Positions 1 to 8,970 of a DNA stretch of 64,000 bases are shown in pieces. Position numbers and translations under genes: made by a program. A model generated the notes under the pieces. It worked only from the letters and a program-made list of their open reading frames with translations. It was not told the DNA's origin and did no database searches. The stretch is from Polystyrenella longa. Lineage in GTDB: Bacteria; Planctomycetota; Planctomycetia; Planctomycetales; Planctomycetaceae. Where the stretch lies: contig NZ_CP036281.1 of the NCBI RefSeq assembly GCF_007750395.1, positions 781,211 to 845,210 of the forward strand, written 5' to 3'. Positions within the stretch are counted from its first letter, which is position 1. Every line of letters begins with the position of its first letter.

Positions 1-1683
1 CAATACCAGGCTGTAGTGCGTCAACAGCGCCCGGTTCATGACATTCAGCATCTCATCGTCGGAGAGGTCGCTGTAGTCCAGTCGGTTGAACTGCATAGCC
101 GTTAGTGATGACAGGGTGTGTTCGTCATCAGGTTTAATCTGGGGCAGGGGATCGAGTTCAAGCGTTTCCATTATTCGTGGAAGATCGAAAGGGAGTTGTC
201 GTTGTCCACTGAGGGCATCCAGTACATGAGCCGCAGCGTACTTACGAACAGAGTTCGGTTCCAGCTCTGCCGGTGTCTGGCCATCGAGTACGGATTGTGG
301 AGTCTTGGGCCACTTTTCATACACGAGATCTTCCCATTTCTCCAGGAAGAGTTCCATTCGTGGTTTAGCAGCAAACTTGGTCGGGAAACCCCAACGCCAG
401 TAGTAGACCTGGTGTTCCTTTGGAACTCCCGGAGGTTGCGTCAGTTCGGTCATCGACTCGTTGCGACTCTCGTTTTCGAGCTTCACATCATCTGTTGCTT
501 GTTGAACGATTTTAATCGTTTCTTCCAAGCGATCATGAGAGTCGCTGGAGATGATCACTCGTTTGTCCGATTCAGCGTCGGGAGTCTCTTTGAGAATAAA
601 GATCTCTCCCAGAACTTCGGGAATGTCATCGGGTTTCAGATCGGTAACTCCCGCTTCGAGACGGGGACGATCCAGAACTTCAAAGCCTGCTTCGGCCCAT
701 TCTTCAATCTGTGAGTTCTGTTGATTGGTGATGCGTTGGATTTGTCCGGCGTCGGCGAGAACGGTCAGCAGTCGCGAGATGGAGTCCACATCGTAGTGAG
801 CCGATTCAGGGACGATCTTGTCTTCAACGCAGTTCCAGGCGAGCAACTGCGAAAGCGTTTCCAACTCGACAGCCTGACCCATGTCCTCAGTCAGTTCCGC
901 CGCTTTATGGAAGTAATGAGCCGCCTGCGCTTCGTTGCCGTCCCACGCATGGCAGAGCCCCGCGTTATGATAGAGCAGTGCGTCTTCGGAATGGTTCTCG
1001 ATCAGCTTGACGTAAATACGCGCGGCAGGGGCATAACATCCCAGATCGGCCAGTTTGTGTGCTTTTCGATCTTCTTTCGACTCAGCATCATCACCCTGGA
1101 AGTTGAGCAGAGGTTGGCCACTGCGGAACGGGTAAGGAATGGCGTAGTTCGCATCGAACGACATTAGCTCGTAGAAGCAATCCTGTTTGGCTTCTTTGGG
1201 CGCAAGTCTCATCGCGAGGACCAGGTAAGCTCGGGCGCCCATCCAGCATTGCTGACGGGCGAAGTTGGCTGAGACGGCCGAAGCGACTTCACTCGCCAGG
1301 TCGGGAAGCAGGCCAGAGCCTGACTGAAAGACGTTGTAGATGACCGACTTCGATTCCTGGAACTTACCACTGAGCGCCGCCGTCATCGCGTAGAGACCGA
1401 TACCCGCTGGGTGCTCGGAGTTCTGTTTCAGCAAGGTTTGCAGAACCTGCCGGGCGAGATCGACCTTGCCTTGCTCAATCAGCATGGAGGAATGGGCGAT
1501 GCAGGCCCAGGCGACCGGGTTCTCGGGGTCGTATTGCTTTTCGATTAACTGCTGAGCCTGTCGGACGTTCCCTTTTTCCTGCGCAGACTGGACCTTCTCC
1601 ATAACCTCGGTCATGGCGGCACAACAGAATTTCAGCTTCTTTCCGGAACCACAGGGGCAAAGTTGATAAGGATCTAAAGGCAT
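1..1683 (-). CDS. SEC-C motif and TPR-like protein (3' end outside window)
   Basis: The frame is open from an ATG at 1683 to the left edge of the window (561 codons, no stop), so the C-terminus is missing. The N-terminus reads MPLDPYQLCPCGSGKKLKFC, with a final Cys next. This is the CPCGSGKK...CC zinc-binding SEC-C motif found at the end of SecA and at the start of many bacterial accessory proteins. It is followed by helical repeats that look tetratricopeptide-like (for example residues 30-110 and the 'LLYHNAGLCHAWDGNEAQAAHY' region, where the alanines and small residues recur with TPR spacing). No signal peptide is seen, so it is probably cytoplasmic. In planctomycetes such proteins are annotated only as SEC-C/tetratricopeptide proteins; the partner and exact role are unknown. 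The long plus-strand frames in this stretch are codon-phase mirrors of this gene. Confidence 0.85.
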   Translation of the reverse strand, partial: MPLDPYQLCPCGSGKKLKFCCAAMTEVMEKVQSAQEKGNVRQAQQLIEKQYDPENPVAWACIAHSSMLIEQGKVDLARQVLQTLLKQNSEHPAGIGLYAMTAALSGKFQESKSVIYNVFQSGSGLLPDLASEVASAVSANFARQQCWMGARAYLVLAMRLAPKEAKQDCFYELMSFDANYAIPYPFRSGQPLLNFQGDDAESKEDRKAHKLADLGCYAPAARIYVKLIENHSEDALLYHNAGLCHAWDGNEAQAAHYFHKAAELTEDMGQAVELETLSQLLAWNCVEDKIVPESAHYDVDSISRLLTVLADAGQIQRITNQQNSQIEEWAEAGFEVLDRPRLEAGVTDLKPDDIPEVLGEIFILKETPDAESDKRVIISSDSHDRLEETIKIVQQATDDVKLENESRNESMTELTQPPGVPKEHQVYYWRWGFPTKFAAKPRMELFLEKWEDLVYEKWPKTPQSVLDGQTPAELEPNSVRKYAAAHVLDALSGQRQLPFDLPRIMETLELDPLPQIKPDDEHTLSSLTAMQFNRLDYSDLSDDEMLNVMNRALLTHYSLVL

Positions 1684-2425
1684 CTCGACAGTGTTCTTTC
1701 CAGTGATGTCTAAGGAGGGAAGAAGGGGAACGGGGTCTCGTTCCCGAGCGTGGTCTCTTCCTGCTCCCTGGACAGTATAACCCGTCATCGATCGACGGGT
1801 CGAATTTGATTTATAGGGGATGTTGGTCTGAAACTCTGCAAAATGCGGTCAGAGACGCAGCGTTTGTTCTATTTGCTGTTAAGAGGAGGATCGCCTCCCA
1901 AGTGATAGAACAGTCTTTAGTGCAGGTCAGTTGATTTTTTTTGTTCGAGAATCTGGTCTCGTTTGAAGAATGATCATATGTCGGGCAATCCCGGCGAAGA
2001 AGCATCGTAGCAAATCCGGCTCTATTTGACAGGACAAACGGCGTGCTTACTGGTCCGGAAGGAGAGGGAATGTTGCGGTTGGGCGGGAAAACGAGCAGGC
2101 ACGCAATCGAGCAGATGATGCCCTGAAAAAAGCCTGTTCCGGTCGTGAGTCTTGTGCTGAGAACCAGTCAGGCGGAAGGCTCTTGCCAATTCTCCTGAAG
2201 CTAACCAGCGTTAAAAAACTCATACCAAAAAAAACTCTTACCCAGAGTCCCAGGTAAGAGTTTTCGTGTGCCAGATTGGTAAATAATAGCTGCCCGCTGA
2301 ATGAAGGTTGGGCACACATATAATAGATGATGTATTTAATTATCCACATTGCTGAAAAAATGTCAATAAAAATCGGACTCGTTGACGGTTTTCCTTCAAA
2401 GGACCTAAAGTCCTGAAGGTACTGG
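1684..2425. other. Gene-poor spacer between SEC-C and GYF_2 genes
   Basis: It holds the upstream region of the SEC-C gene, an inverted repeat GGAGG-atcg-CCTCC near 1886, and the GYF_2 gene terminator at 2224-2264. Short open frames here have no recognisable family, no ribosome site and run through the terminator, so I see no supported gene. Confidence 0.5.
2224..2264 (-). terminator. Rho-independent terminator of the GYF_2 gene
   Basis: A perfect 12-bp stem pairs 2231-2242 with 2253-2264 around a 10-nt loop. Read on the minus strand it is followed by a run of seven T (2224-2230). It lies about 160 nt after the stop of the GYF_2 gene at 2426. Confidence 0.85.
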
Positions 2426-3850
2426 TCAATAGTTCCCGCTTTCGTATCTTTTACGGCCCTCATCCAAGTGATATTTGATGGTTTCGGCACCCTGTTCGTT
2501 GTTTTCCGGATATTTGCTGAGGTAGGGGATCAGGCCATCTTTTACAGCTGTTTTCACGTGAGCAATGACTTTGTTTTCGATGTTGGGAATTGGTTTTAGT
2601 GATTCCCATAGTTCCTGGGCTTGCGGCAGGTAGACGGAGGCGGCTTCATTGGGGAAACCGGGATCGCTCTGTTTGGTTTGCACTTCAGCCCAAAGTTGTT
2701 CCGCAGCCGTTAGCTGGCTGCCCCCTCCTTTGAAAGGATTGAAGAAATAGAGCCCCAGAGCCAATCCGAATAAAACAACCCCGACAAGGGCGTACCGACC
2801 GGGGCCTTCAGCAAGCGAGCTGAAGTCGAAATTAAGGCTCATTCCACCACCAACATTTTTTCGCCGTGGCGCAGTCGCCATTACTGGCTTATTCACTGGG
2901 AGAGGGGTGGTTGGTTGGCTGAAATCGGCCGGAGTCGGGTTGTTCACCATCTCAGATGAAGAGTTTCTGTCGCTGATGTTCAGGTCGACGGGGGCAGTTC
3001 CTTCTTCGTCATCAAAATCGTGATCGGCAAAAAAGGCTGCGAGCGCCGCTGCTTTTTCGTCTGAATCTACTTCGTTCTGTCCGGTGATTTTATCGGCTCG
3101 GGACGATTTCGACTTCCGTCTGGATTTGCGTTTGGGTTTGCGAGGAGTAGAAACCTGAGAGTCCAGGTCGGCTTCTGGCTCTTCTGGCGCTGAGGAATCG
3201 AGAGGAGCAGATGCCAGTCTGAGTTTGGATGTAGGGAACTTGAAATCGTCAACCCGTTCTGCCCGTTGCCAGGCGCCGGTTGTTCCTCTACGAAGAAAAT
3301 CGTTCCGATCAATTTCTTCCCGGCGGACTTTCATCTGCAGTTCGAGAGGGCTGAACGGTCCTGATTCTTTTCCCAGAGATTTCACATACCAGGGTTCCAT
3401 CAACTGGCTGGCAATATCCCCCGCCAGTTCAAAATGGCTGTCTTCGGAATTCTGGTCGATTGACGAGGGGATCTTGGAACCATGCTGGTTTAGAAAGTTT
3501 TCCAGCGAGAGTGACTGTTGATCGGTTTTGTCTTCCCGGGCGATAATGATATCGTCCAGGCTGGGAAACTCTGAACTGCCCGTTAAAGGCGTGGTAGTTG
3601 GAGTTGCTCGCCGGGCTCCGTCGTCCCAGCCGGTCAATGTCGACATCGGAATGATGCCTGATTCCAGCCGAATCTCTTCAACACGAGTAAAGTCAATCAC
3701 TTCACTGGCTTGTTGCCAGTCTGTATTCTGGCCGTTGCGCACGGAATCGGTTTTGGACAGCTTTCCGATCTGCGCCAGGCTTTCCAGCTCGTCTTGAGAG
3801 ACGGGACCGAATTGTTCTCCGAATAATTTGAAATACCAGTTTTCCGACAC
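2426..3850 (-). CDS. Tandem GYF_2-domain single-pass membrane protein
   Basis: Two GYF_2 domains are visible: residues about 4-50 (NWYFKLFGEQFGPVSQDEL) and about 152-205 (PWYVKSLGKESGPFSPLEL), each with the W-Y/F...GP-x-S core. A low-complexity acidic/basic linker with a KPKRKSRRKSKSSR patch follows, then one membrane helix at about residues 350-370 and a tail of about 100 residues. GYF_2 is a presumed peptide-binding module common in planctomycete membrane proteins; the partner is unknown. A TTG at 3853 could extend the frame by one codon, but GGAG lies six bases before the GTG at 3850, so GTG is preferred. The gene is monocistronic, with its own terminator downstream. The function is not known beyond the domain; a role in membrane-associated protein interaction is inference. 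Confidence 0.85.
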   Translation of the reverse strand: MSENWYFKLFGEQFGPVSQDELESLAQIGKLSKTDSVRNGQNTDWQQASEVIDFTRVEEIRLESGIIPMSTLTGWDDGARRATPTTTPLTGSSEFPSLDDIIIAREDKTDQQSLSLENFLNQHGSKIPSSIDQNSEDSHFELAGDIASQLMEPWYVKSLGKESGPFSPLELQMKVRREEIDRNDFLRRGTTGAWQRAERVDDFKFPTSKLRLASAPLDSSAPEEPEADLDSQVSTPRKPKRKSRRKSKSSRADKITGQNEVDSDEKAAALAAFFADHDFDDEEGTAPVDLNISDRNSSSEMVNNPTPADFSQPTTPLPVNKPVMATAPRRKNVGGGMSLNFDFSSLAEGPGRYALVGVVLFGLALGLYFFNPFKGGGSQLTAAEQLWAEVQTKQSDPGFPNEAASVYLPQAQELWESLKPIPNIENKVIAHVKTAVKDGLIPYLSKYPENNEQGAETIKYHLDEGRKRYESGNY

Positions 3851-4320
3851 CAAAGGCTCCTCAGAGAGGTTTGGAGATGATCTTAAATTATACCCAAAGG
3901 CAAACGGGGCAATAAATTCATCGCACAGATGGATTCATTTTCCGCATTTTTCAGGGACTTAAGCTCCAGACATAGGGGTGCCAACTTCCTCCCACAACAT
4001 TGGCATGAGCTGTATCGCATCTTCAATACAGTAGGGGTGCAGATTGGCGGGCGGGAAAATGGGGGTTGCGGTAACCGGTTAACATCGTCCGCATGCGTGC
4101 GGTGAGGCTGGGATGCTCGCGATTCTGTTCTCAATGCTGGCTCCCCGAATTGATCGCCAATCTGTCCTCGTATCTTTCCACAACTCAAGCGAAATACAAC
4201 CCGCAAATTGCCAGTTTTTGTCAGAATGTGCGAACAGAGACCGCCCCGGAGGTCCGGCAAGACTGACAGGGCGAAACCCGGCTTTCGGATACTGAAAGAA
4301 CGAATAGGACTGAGCTGGTG
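3851..4320. other. Spacer without a supported gene
   Basis: It contains the upstream region of the GYF_2 gene. Both strands have short open frames, but they overlap each other, have no ribosome site and resemble no family. No hairpin with a T-tract was seen after the Tat protein stop at 4321. Confidence 0.45.
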
Positions 4321-5877
4321 TCAGACAATACCGCATTTTTTCAGGAAGTTCGTCGTGATCTGCTGGACGCGTCGATCGGGGCCGTGTGGGCGACCAAAAT
4401 GGCTGAATGGGAGTGTGAACCCAGGGGGATCGCTAAGCCCCATCGACCAGTAGATCGTCGACGCGTTGAACACCAGGTTGTCCTTCGGACCCGAGTACAG
4501 GGTCGAAGTCCAGTTTGCGTCACGCCCGCCGGCATTTGTCGACGTTCCTGCGGCAATTACCTCTAATCCGGGAATCGCAGCAGGGTCACCATGGAATTCC
4601 CAACCGACCAAACCGGGAATCCCGTCGCCCGCTTTCATTCCCGTATCGGCGAATAGCCAGTGATCGGGCTGGCTGCAAATCCAGTCGCCGGAACCGTTGA
4701 ACGGATCGATGGTCCGCGCTCCAATTAACAGGTTTTCGTTCGGGCCTTCCATGTCGAAGGGACCGAACCCCATTTCCTTTTCTGCTTCGATTAACCCACC
4801 ATATCGACCAGCCCGGTAGAAGGTACGGTTAGGCTGAGACTGGCTGCTTTCGGTCATCGGGGCGACAAAACAACTGGTATTTCCCGACAGGAAACCGACG
4901 TTCAATCCGTCAGCGATGGCCTGTTTTAAATTCTGGTGCATTTCCAGGCTGTAGTACTCGTCGTGCCCTACGGAGAGGAAGACAGGAGCCCGCTTTAAGC
5001 TGGCGGGATCTGTATGCAGATCGAGATTCGAGCAGTAGGTGATGTCGTAGCCTTGTTGCTCTAACCAGAAGGCGAGAGGAAATTCCCACAGCAGAAACTC
5101 GCCTGAACCTAAAGAGAGGGGTTGATCGACGACTTGGGGGTACCAGGCATAAGGTCGATTGAAACTGACGCGGGTCGTTCCGTTCAGGGAATTGTTGGGA
5201 GGGTCGCTGTTATACAACGAAAATTCATGAGGCCATTTGTTATACGCCTGCCAGGTATTGTCGCTGCATTGCATGATGATGTCAGCCGGTTCATCATCGC
5301 GCACGATGAAAACCACGTAACTTTGATACCGGTGCGCATTGCAGGAGAGTTTGCCAAGGTACACACCGCTGGTCCAGTCGTCCGGAATCGTCAGCGACGC
5401 GGTTTTATTCCACTCGCATTCTCGAATCCGATTGGGGCCGATTTCCGGATCGGGTTGCGGGGAGACGGTGACTGGACCGAGTTGTTTCCGCCAGCGACCG
5501 CCGGTTCCCTGATAGTAACCCATGCGGTACAGATCGATTGTTACGTCCGTTTTTTCGCTCGCATTGACGAAGAAGTCGATCGTTTCGCCCGGTCGAACGC
5601 GTTGTTCGGAACAGTAACCTTCAATCAATTTGGATCGCCGGTTTTCTGCACGGTCCGTCCTTACAAAAGTCAGTTGCCAGTCGGTAGTTCCCTGGTGAGC
5701 ATTTTCCCGGGTGATCTTGTTGTCAGGTTTTGACGACCGCAGAACCGGTTCGGCACTCTCTGCTTTCGATTTCGATAACCCCGCGACACACAATCCGAAT
5801 GCAGCGGATTTCAAAAGACTGCGGCGGTTCAATTGATCGGTGGCTGTTTCGTGCTGCTCGTGTGTTTCATCCGCCAT
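4321..5877 (-). CDS. Tat-exported N,N-dimethylformamidase beta-subunit-like protein
   Basis: 518 residues. The N-terminus has a twin-arginine signal (NRRSLLKSAAFGLCVAGL, residues about 17-34), which predicts export of a folded protein. The rest resembles the large subunit of N,N-dimethylformamidase and related DUF6605-type proteins: a beta-sandwich-like part with a MGYYQGTGGR segment, then a glutamine-amidotransferase-like part with FLSVGHDEYYS and GFLSGNTSCF. In true dimethylformamidase, tyrosines and a glutamate bind a mononuclear iron; the HDEYYS stretch could supply such ligands, but I cannot assign them. The substrate is unknown; the broad planctomycete family may act on other amides or glycans. 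AAGGA lies seven bases before the ATG, which supports this start. It appears to be transcribed alone. Confidence 0.75.
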   Translation of the reverse strand: MADETHEQHETATDQLNRRSLLKSAAFGLCVAGLSKSKAESAEPVLRSSKPDNKITRENAHQGTTDWQLTFVRTDRAENRRSKLIEGYCSEQRVRPGETIDFFVNASEKTDVTIDLYRMGYYQGTGGRWRKQLGPVTVSPQPDPEIGPNRIRECEWNKTASLTIPDDWTSGVYLGKLSCNAHRYQSYVVFIVRDDEPADIIMQCSDNTWQAYNKWPHEFSLYNSDPPNNSLNGTTRVSFNRPYAWYPQVVDQPLSLGSGEFLLWEFPLAFWLEQQGYDITYCSNLDLHTDPASLKRAPVFLSVGHDEYYSLEMHQNLKQAIADGLNVGFLSGNTSCFVAPMTESSQSQPNRTFYRAGRYGGLIEAEKEMGFGPFDMEGPNENLLIGARTIDPFNGSGDWICSQPDHWLFADTGMKAGDGIPGLVGWEFHGDPAAIPGLEVIAAGTSTNAGGRDANWTSTLYSGPKDNLVFNASTIYWSMGLSDPPGFTLPFSHFGRPHGPDRRVQQITTNFLKKCGIV

Positions 5878-6191
5878 AGTACCGTCCTTCGTCGTTGCGA
5901 AATTGAGAGAGTTGCTTTATTCATCGTAAGCCAGTACTCCCGCCTGCCGCAATGTCGTCCGAGCTGGAAGGTCGAATGTTCTCTTCTTTTCCACTGAGTC
6001 GTCGTGGAACCTACCGAGGCTTAAAATTTCTCCTGGAGTTACAGGTCCGATGGCAGCGGCAACCCGGTTTCAGGAAGAGAACGAAAAGCGAATTCAATAA
6101 AAAAAACGACATGGAAACGGGTTCCATGTCGATTCTATTGTTTTGTCGAACAGTCAGTGACTGTACTACTATAGACTTTATTGCATTAAAA
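5878..6191. other. Spacer with one terminator
   Basis: It holds the promoter side of the Tat protein gene and the hairpin terminator at 6099-6131. I see no gene in it. Confidence 0.5.
6099..6131 (-). terminator. Rho-independent terminator of the small secreted protein gene
   Basis: A 10-bp stem (CGACATGGAA at 6107-6116 with TTCCATGTCG at 6122-6131) closes a 5-nt loop. On the minus strand it is followed by eight T (6099-6106). It lies 61 nt after the stop at 6192. Confidence 0.85.
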
Positions 6192-6785
6192 CTATTTGGT
6201 GACGATCGATTCGATTTCGTCGAGATGCTTCTGCGTGTCTTGCAGTCTTTTCTGCAGGTCGCTGAGGTCGTCGTTCAAGTCCTGGGATTCGTTGAGGTTC
6301 ATGACGCTCAACGAACCGAGGCCGATAGCAGCACCGCCGGCTGCTACTGTTCCGGCTCCACCGAGCGCACCCAGTGCTCCCAGTTGGCCACGAACGACCT
6401 GGGGTGAGGAAACCAGTACGGTTTTGGTAGAGGCGTTAGGAGGAGCTGCGTCTTCAGTCCAGAAACGGTAAACGCCGCTAGCCTGGCCAGCAGAGACGCG
6501 GTAAACGCCACCACGCAAATTTTTGACGGCGAATAAACCCGTCTGGTCGGTCACGGACGAAGCAACTTCTGATTTGCCTTTATAAACTTTAACGACCGTG
6601 CCTTCCAAGGCCGTTCCCTGTGCGTTCACAACGTGTCCGAAGAACGTGCCACCAGGAGCCAAAGCAATGTCACTGACATTGTTCGTGGCAGGGGCAACAG
6701 GACCGGCGGCCATTACGATCGCTGAAGAGATTGTCAAACCTAGGCAGGTCAGACCTGTCACGGCGAATTTCATTACTGATTTCAT
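6192..6785 (-). CDS. Small secreted protein with carboxypeptidase-regulatory-like domain
   Basis: 197 residues from the ATG at 6785. A signal peptide is clear (residues 1 to about 26, ending near SAIVMA-AG). Residues about 40-100 resemble a CarboxypepD_reg/transthyretin-like fold (GTFFGHVVNAQGTALEGTVV, then TDQTGLFAVKNLRGGVYRV). A Gly/Ala-rich hydrophobic stretch (GALGALGGAGTVAAGGAAI) follows, then a short coiled coil (LNDDLSDLQKRLQDTQKHLD). This layout is frequent in small planctomycete envelope proteins of unknown role. A GTG at 6794 would add three codons, but AAGGAG sits only three bases before it and eleven before the ATG; the signal peptide also favours the ATG. The glycine-rich stretch could insert in a membrane (inference). 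It has its own terminator. Confidence 0.75.
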   Translation of the reverse strand: MKSVMKFAVTGLTCLGLTISSAIVMAAGPVAPATNNVSDIALAPGGTFFGHVVNAQGTALEGTVVKVYKGKSEVASSVTDQTGLFAVKNLRGGVYRVSAGQASGVYRFWTEDAAPPNASTKTVLVSSPQVVRGQLGALGALGGAGTVAAGGAAIGLGSLSVMNLNESQDLNDDLSDLQKRLQDTQKHLDEIESIVTK

Positions 6786-7424
6786 TTCGTCCACTACTCC
6801 TTGTATAGACGTGGGTCTGTCCTGTTGAGGACTTTGGTAAGTGGGTTAGTCAGTGCCTTCGGCTGATGGCAATCGGTTCTAAAATCAATTGCCGGGTCAG
6901 CTTCTCTGACTGGTTGATCTAATTCAACGAAACCAGTGTTGCACGATTTTGAACGCGCAGTGAATCCGTATAAGAGGCACTAAATCCCGATTGGGCTTTG
7001 ATCTGCTGAACCTGAAGTCATCATTTCGTTTGGAATGGAATGATTCGAATTTGTTCTCAGAGATCCAAGCGACGTAAGTTTCACCTTATGGCAGAGATAG
7101 TTCGTTCTCCATTAGGGGCTGTTGACCTGGAATGAACAATCCGTCCATGTGGATTCATTCGACAGTCCCATAGCGAATCGGATTGGAACGACTGATGAAA
7201 TCACGCTCAAATCTGGCCCGCTGGGTAGAATATCTACGACTACCATTCTCAGATATCGGCACCTGTCACAGTTCTCCCCACTTCTGCTTACAGCGACCTT
7301 ATATTTTGACATGTCGCCCTAGTTTACCGCTGGAATTGAGCGCGTACTGATGTCGGGAAGGCTTTACTTCATCTCATCCAAGTCAAGACAGGAGGTCTGG
7401 TTGAAGTTTATTGATTCGTAATTG
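6786..7424. other. Gene-less spacer upstream of the small secreted protein
   Basis: It carries the upstream region of the minus-strand gene starting at 6785. Two overlapping frames of 66 codons on opposite strands near 7112-7322 mirror each other and have no ribosome site or family; I see no gene. Confidence 0.5.
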
Positions 7425-7468
7425 AAAACAGCCTTACTCCTTCGCGGACGAAGGAGTAAGGCTGAAAA
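7425..7468 (-). terminator. Strong terminator after the SGNH hydrolase gene
   Basis: A perfect 16-bp stem (7429-7444 with 7449-7464) closes a 4-nt loop. It is flanked by AAAA on both sides of the plus strand, giving a T-tract on the minus strand. It lies 24 nt after the stop at 7489. Confidence 0.85.
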
Positions 7469-7488
7469 TCAAAGTAGTCTGATTGCCA

Positions 7489-8754
7489 CTACGGCTTCTG
7501 TTGCAATTCCTGTTGCCACCAGGCCTGTAAAAAAGCAGTGGCATCTTTCTGTTTCACGTTTTTAACATCCGAGTCAGAAAGCGTGGTAAGAGAGAGCAGG
7601 TTCAGATCCTGATGTCGTACGAACTGGTGCAGGATGCCTTCTCGCATGTGCTCCTCATCCGTCGTGGCCGGTCCGGTTAAATCGGGAGAGATGACAATGC
7701 AATCCCATTCCAAATGACCGAAGCTGAGCGACTTATTTAAAATCCAGGAGAGGCTGCGTAGTTCTTGCGCGTCTTTCCCGGGAAGGACTTCGCGAGGTAA
7801 CGCGATGATGACCCAGTCCGCTTTCGAAGATCGAACCTGATCCGCTGATTTTTCAATTTCGGGCAATGACAATCCGTCGACAGTCCAGGTCGTGACTTCA
7901 AGTTTGGCCTCAGGGAAGTCTTTTTGGATTACCCTCTTAACCAGCGTGTCATAAGGGGGCATTGCCAGAATCTTAACCGGTTCACCTGTTCGGAGTTTAG
8001 CAAGAGTGAACGGCAACGTCGGAGTGAGAGGATCGACGTCCTGCAGAGAGATCGTTTGGCCGCTGATACGATTGACGATCGTTTCGGCAATCAGTTTATG
8101 TCCTCCCATATTGGGGTGAATGTCGTCACTCATCATCATCGTCCATGCCCATTCGTCCTGTTCTCGTTTCTCTTCATAGGCGGCATAACAATCAGCGAGG
8201 GGAAGGTTTTCTCGTTTGGCCACTTCACGAATTTTGGCGACGTAGGTTTCCAGTTTTTTAGTAGGGCGCCCGGTTGAATCAATAACAGAATTCGGGGTGC
8301 ATAACACAACTGCTGATCCCGTTGCCTGAATCTGTTTGATCATCGACATCAAGTTGGATTCGAAATTCGCCATCGGTATGCGGGTCATATCGTTTAACGA
8401 AAACTTGATCGTGACCAGGTCTGGATTCTTACTGAGAACATCGCGTTCCAAACGATTGAGTCCGTCGGCAGTGGTGTGGCCACTGATTCCCGCGTTGATG
8501 ACTTCAATTTCCGTTTCCGGAAAGGCCCGCTGTAATCCGATTTCGACGAGTGCCGAATAAGCCCGGCGACCCCCGGTGTGGTAATACACGCCCGTGACAG
8601 AATCGCCCAGACAGATAACGCGAACGGATTTGTTGGGTGCTTCAAACAGTGAGTGCATTTCAGGTTCATTGGCGGTAGCGTATTTGGATTGGCTAGACAA
8701 TAAAATACTGAAGAGCATGAGCACTGTGGTTTTCATTAACATGGATTTAGCCAT
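7489..8754 (-). CDS. Secreted SGNH/GDSL hydrolase with a second, degenerate SGNH-like half
   Basis: Blocks of the SGNH esterase/lipase family are visible: VICLGDSVTG (nucleophile Ser), VINAGISGHTT (block II Gly), TIKFSLNDMTR (block III Asn) and DDIHPNMGGH (catalytic Asp-His). Members hydrolyse esters in polysaccharides or lipids; the substrate here is unknown. A signal peptide follows the chosen start (MLMKTTVLMLFSILLSS...ATANE). The last 170 residues (from VKILAMPPYDTLVKR) repeat the order strand-helix-strand of the first half but lack the GDS and the DxxH, so they look like a decayed second SGNH domain. The frame opens at a TTG at 8862; ATGs at 8775, 8754 and 8742 are all possible, and none has a good ribosome site. 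I chose 8754 for the best signal peptide. Confidence 0.75.
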   Translation of the reverse strand: MAKSMLMKTTVLMLFSILLSSQSKYATANEPEMHSLFEAPNKSVRVICLGDSVTGVYYHTGGRRAYSALVEIGLQRAFPETEIEVINAGISGHTTADGLNRLERDVLSKNPDLVTIKFSLNDMTRIPMANFESNLMSMIKQIQATGSAVVLCTPNSVIDSTGRPTKKLETYVAKIREVAKRENLPLADCYAAYEEKREQDEWAWTMMMSDDIHPNMGGHKLIAETIVNRISGQTISLQDVDPLTPTLPFTLAKLRTGEPVKILAMPPYDTLVKRVIQKDFPEAKLEVTTWTVDGLSLPEIEKSADQVRSSKADWVIIALPREVLPGKDAQELRSLSWILNKSLSFGHLEWDCIVISPDLTGPATTDEEHMREGILHQFVRHQDLNLLSLTTLSDSDVKNVKQKDATAFLQAWWQQELQQKP

Positions 8755-8895
8755 GCAGAAGTTATGGTGAGTCATCAGATGATTGTTCCGAAGAGTAGAG
8801 GAGGATGAGCAGGTAAGTCTTTCGGTTCTCTCATTCTCACCCGGTGAAGGGGGGATTTTCAATCCTGTAGTACATCGGTGTGGAATGAAAACAAT

Positions 8896-8932
8896 AAAGC
8901 CTCGCTTCCCGATAAACGACGGGAAGCGAGGC
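8896..8932 (-). terminator. Rho-independent terminator of the transposase-like gene
   Basis: A 13-bp perfect stem (8899-8911 with 8920-8932; an extra A-T pair extends it) has an 8-nt loop. On the minus strand it is followed by TTATTGTTTT. It lies 38 nt after the stop at 8971. Confidence 0.8.
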
Positions 8933-8970
8933 TGGATGGCAGGAATCGTGATTAAAAGCAGGCGTGGCCA

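Noticed and set aside
118-1167. Two long plus-strand frames
   Set aside because: They are codon-phase mirrors of the minus-strand SEC-C gene and have no family or ribosome site.
2047-2490. 147-codon minus frame after the GYF_2 gene
   Set aside because: It overlaps the GYF_2 gene end and runs through its terminator hairpin; no ribosome site or similarity.
3883-4260. 125-codon minus frame in the spacer
   Set aside because: Low-quality composition, no start signal, overlaps other frames.
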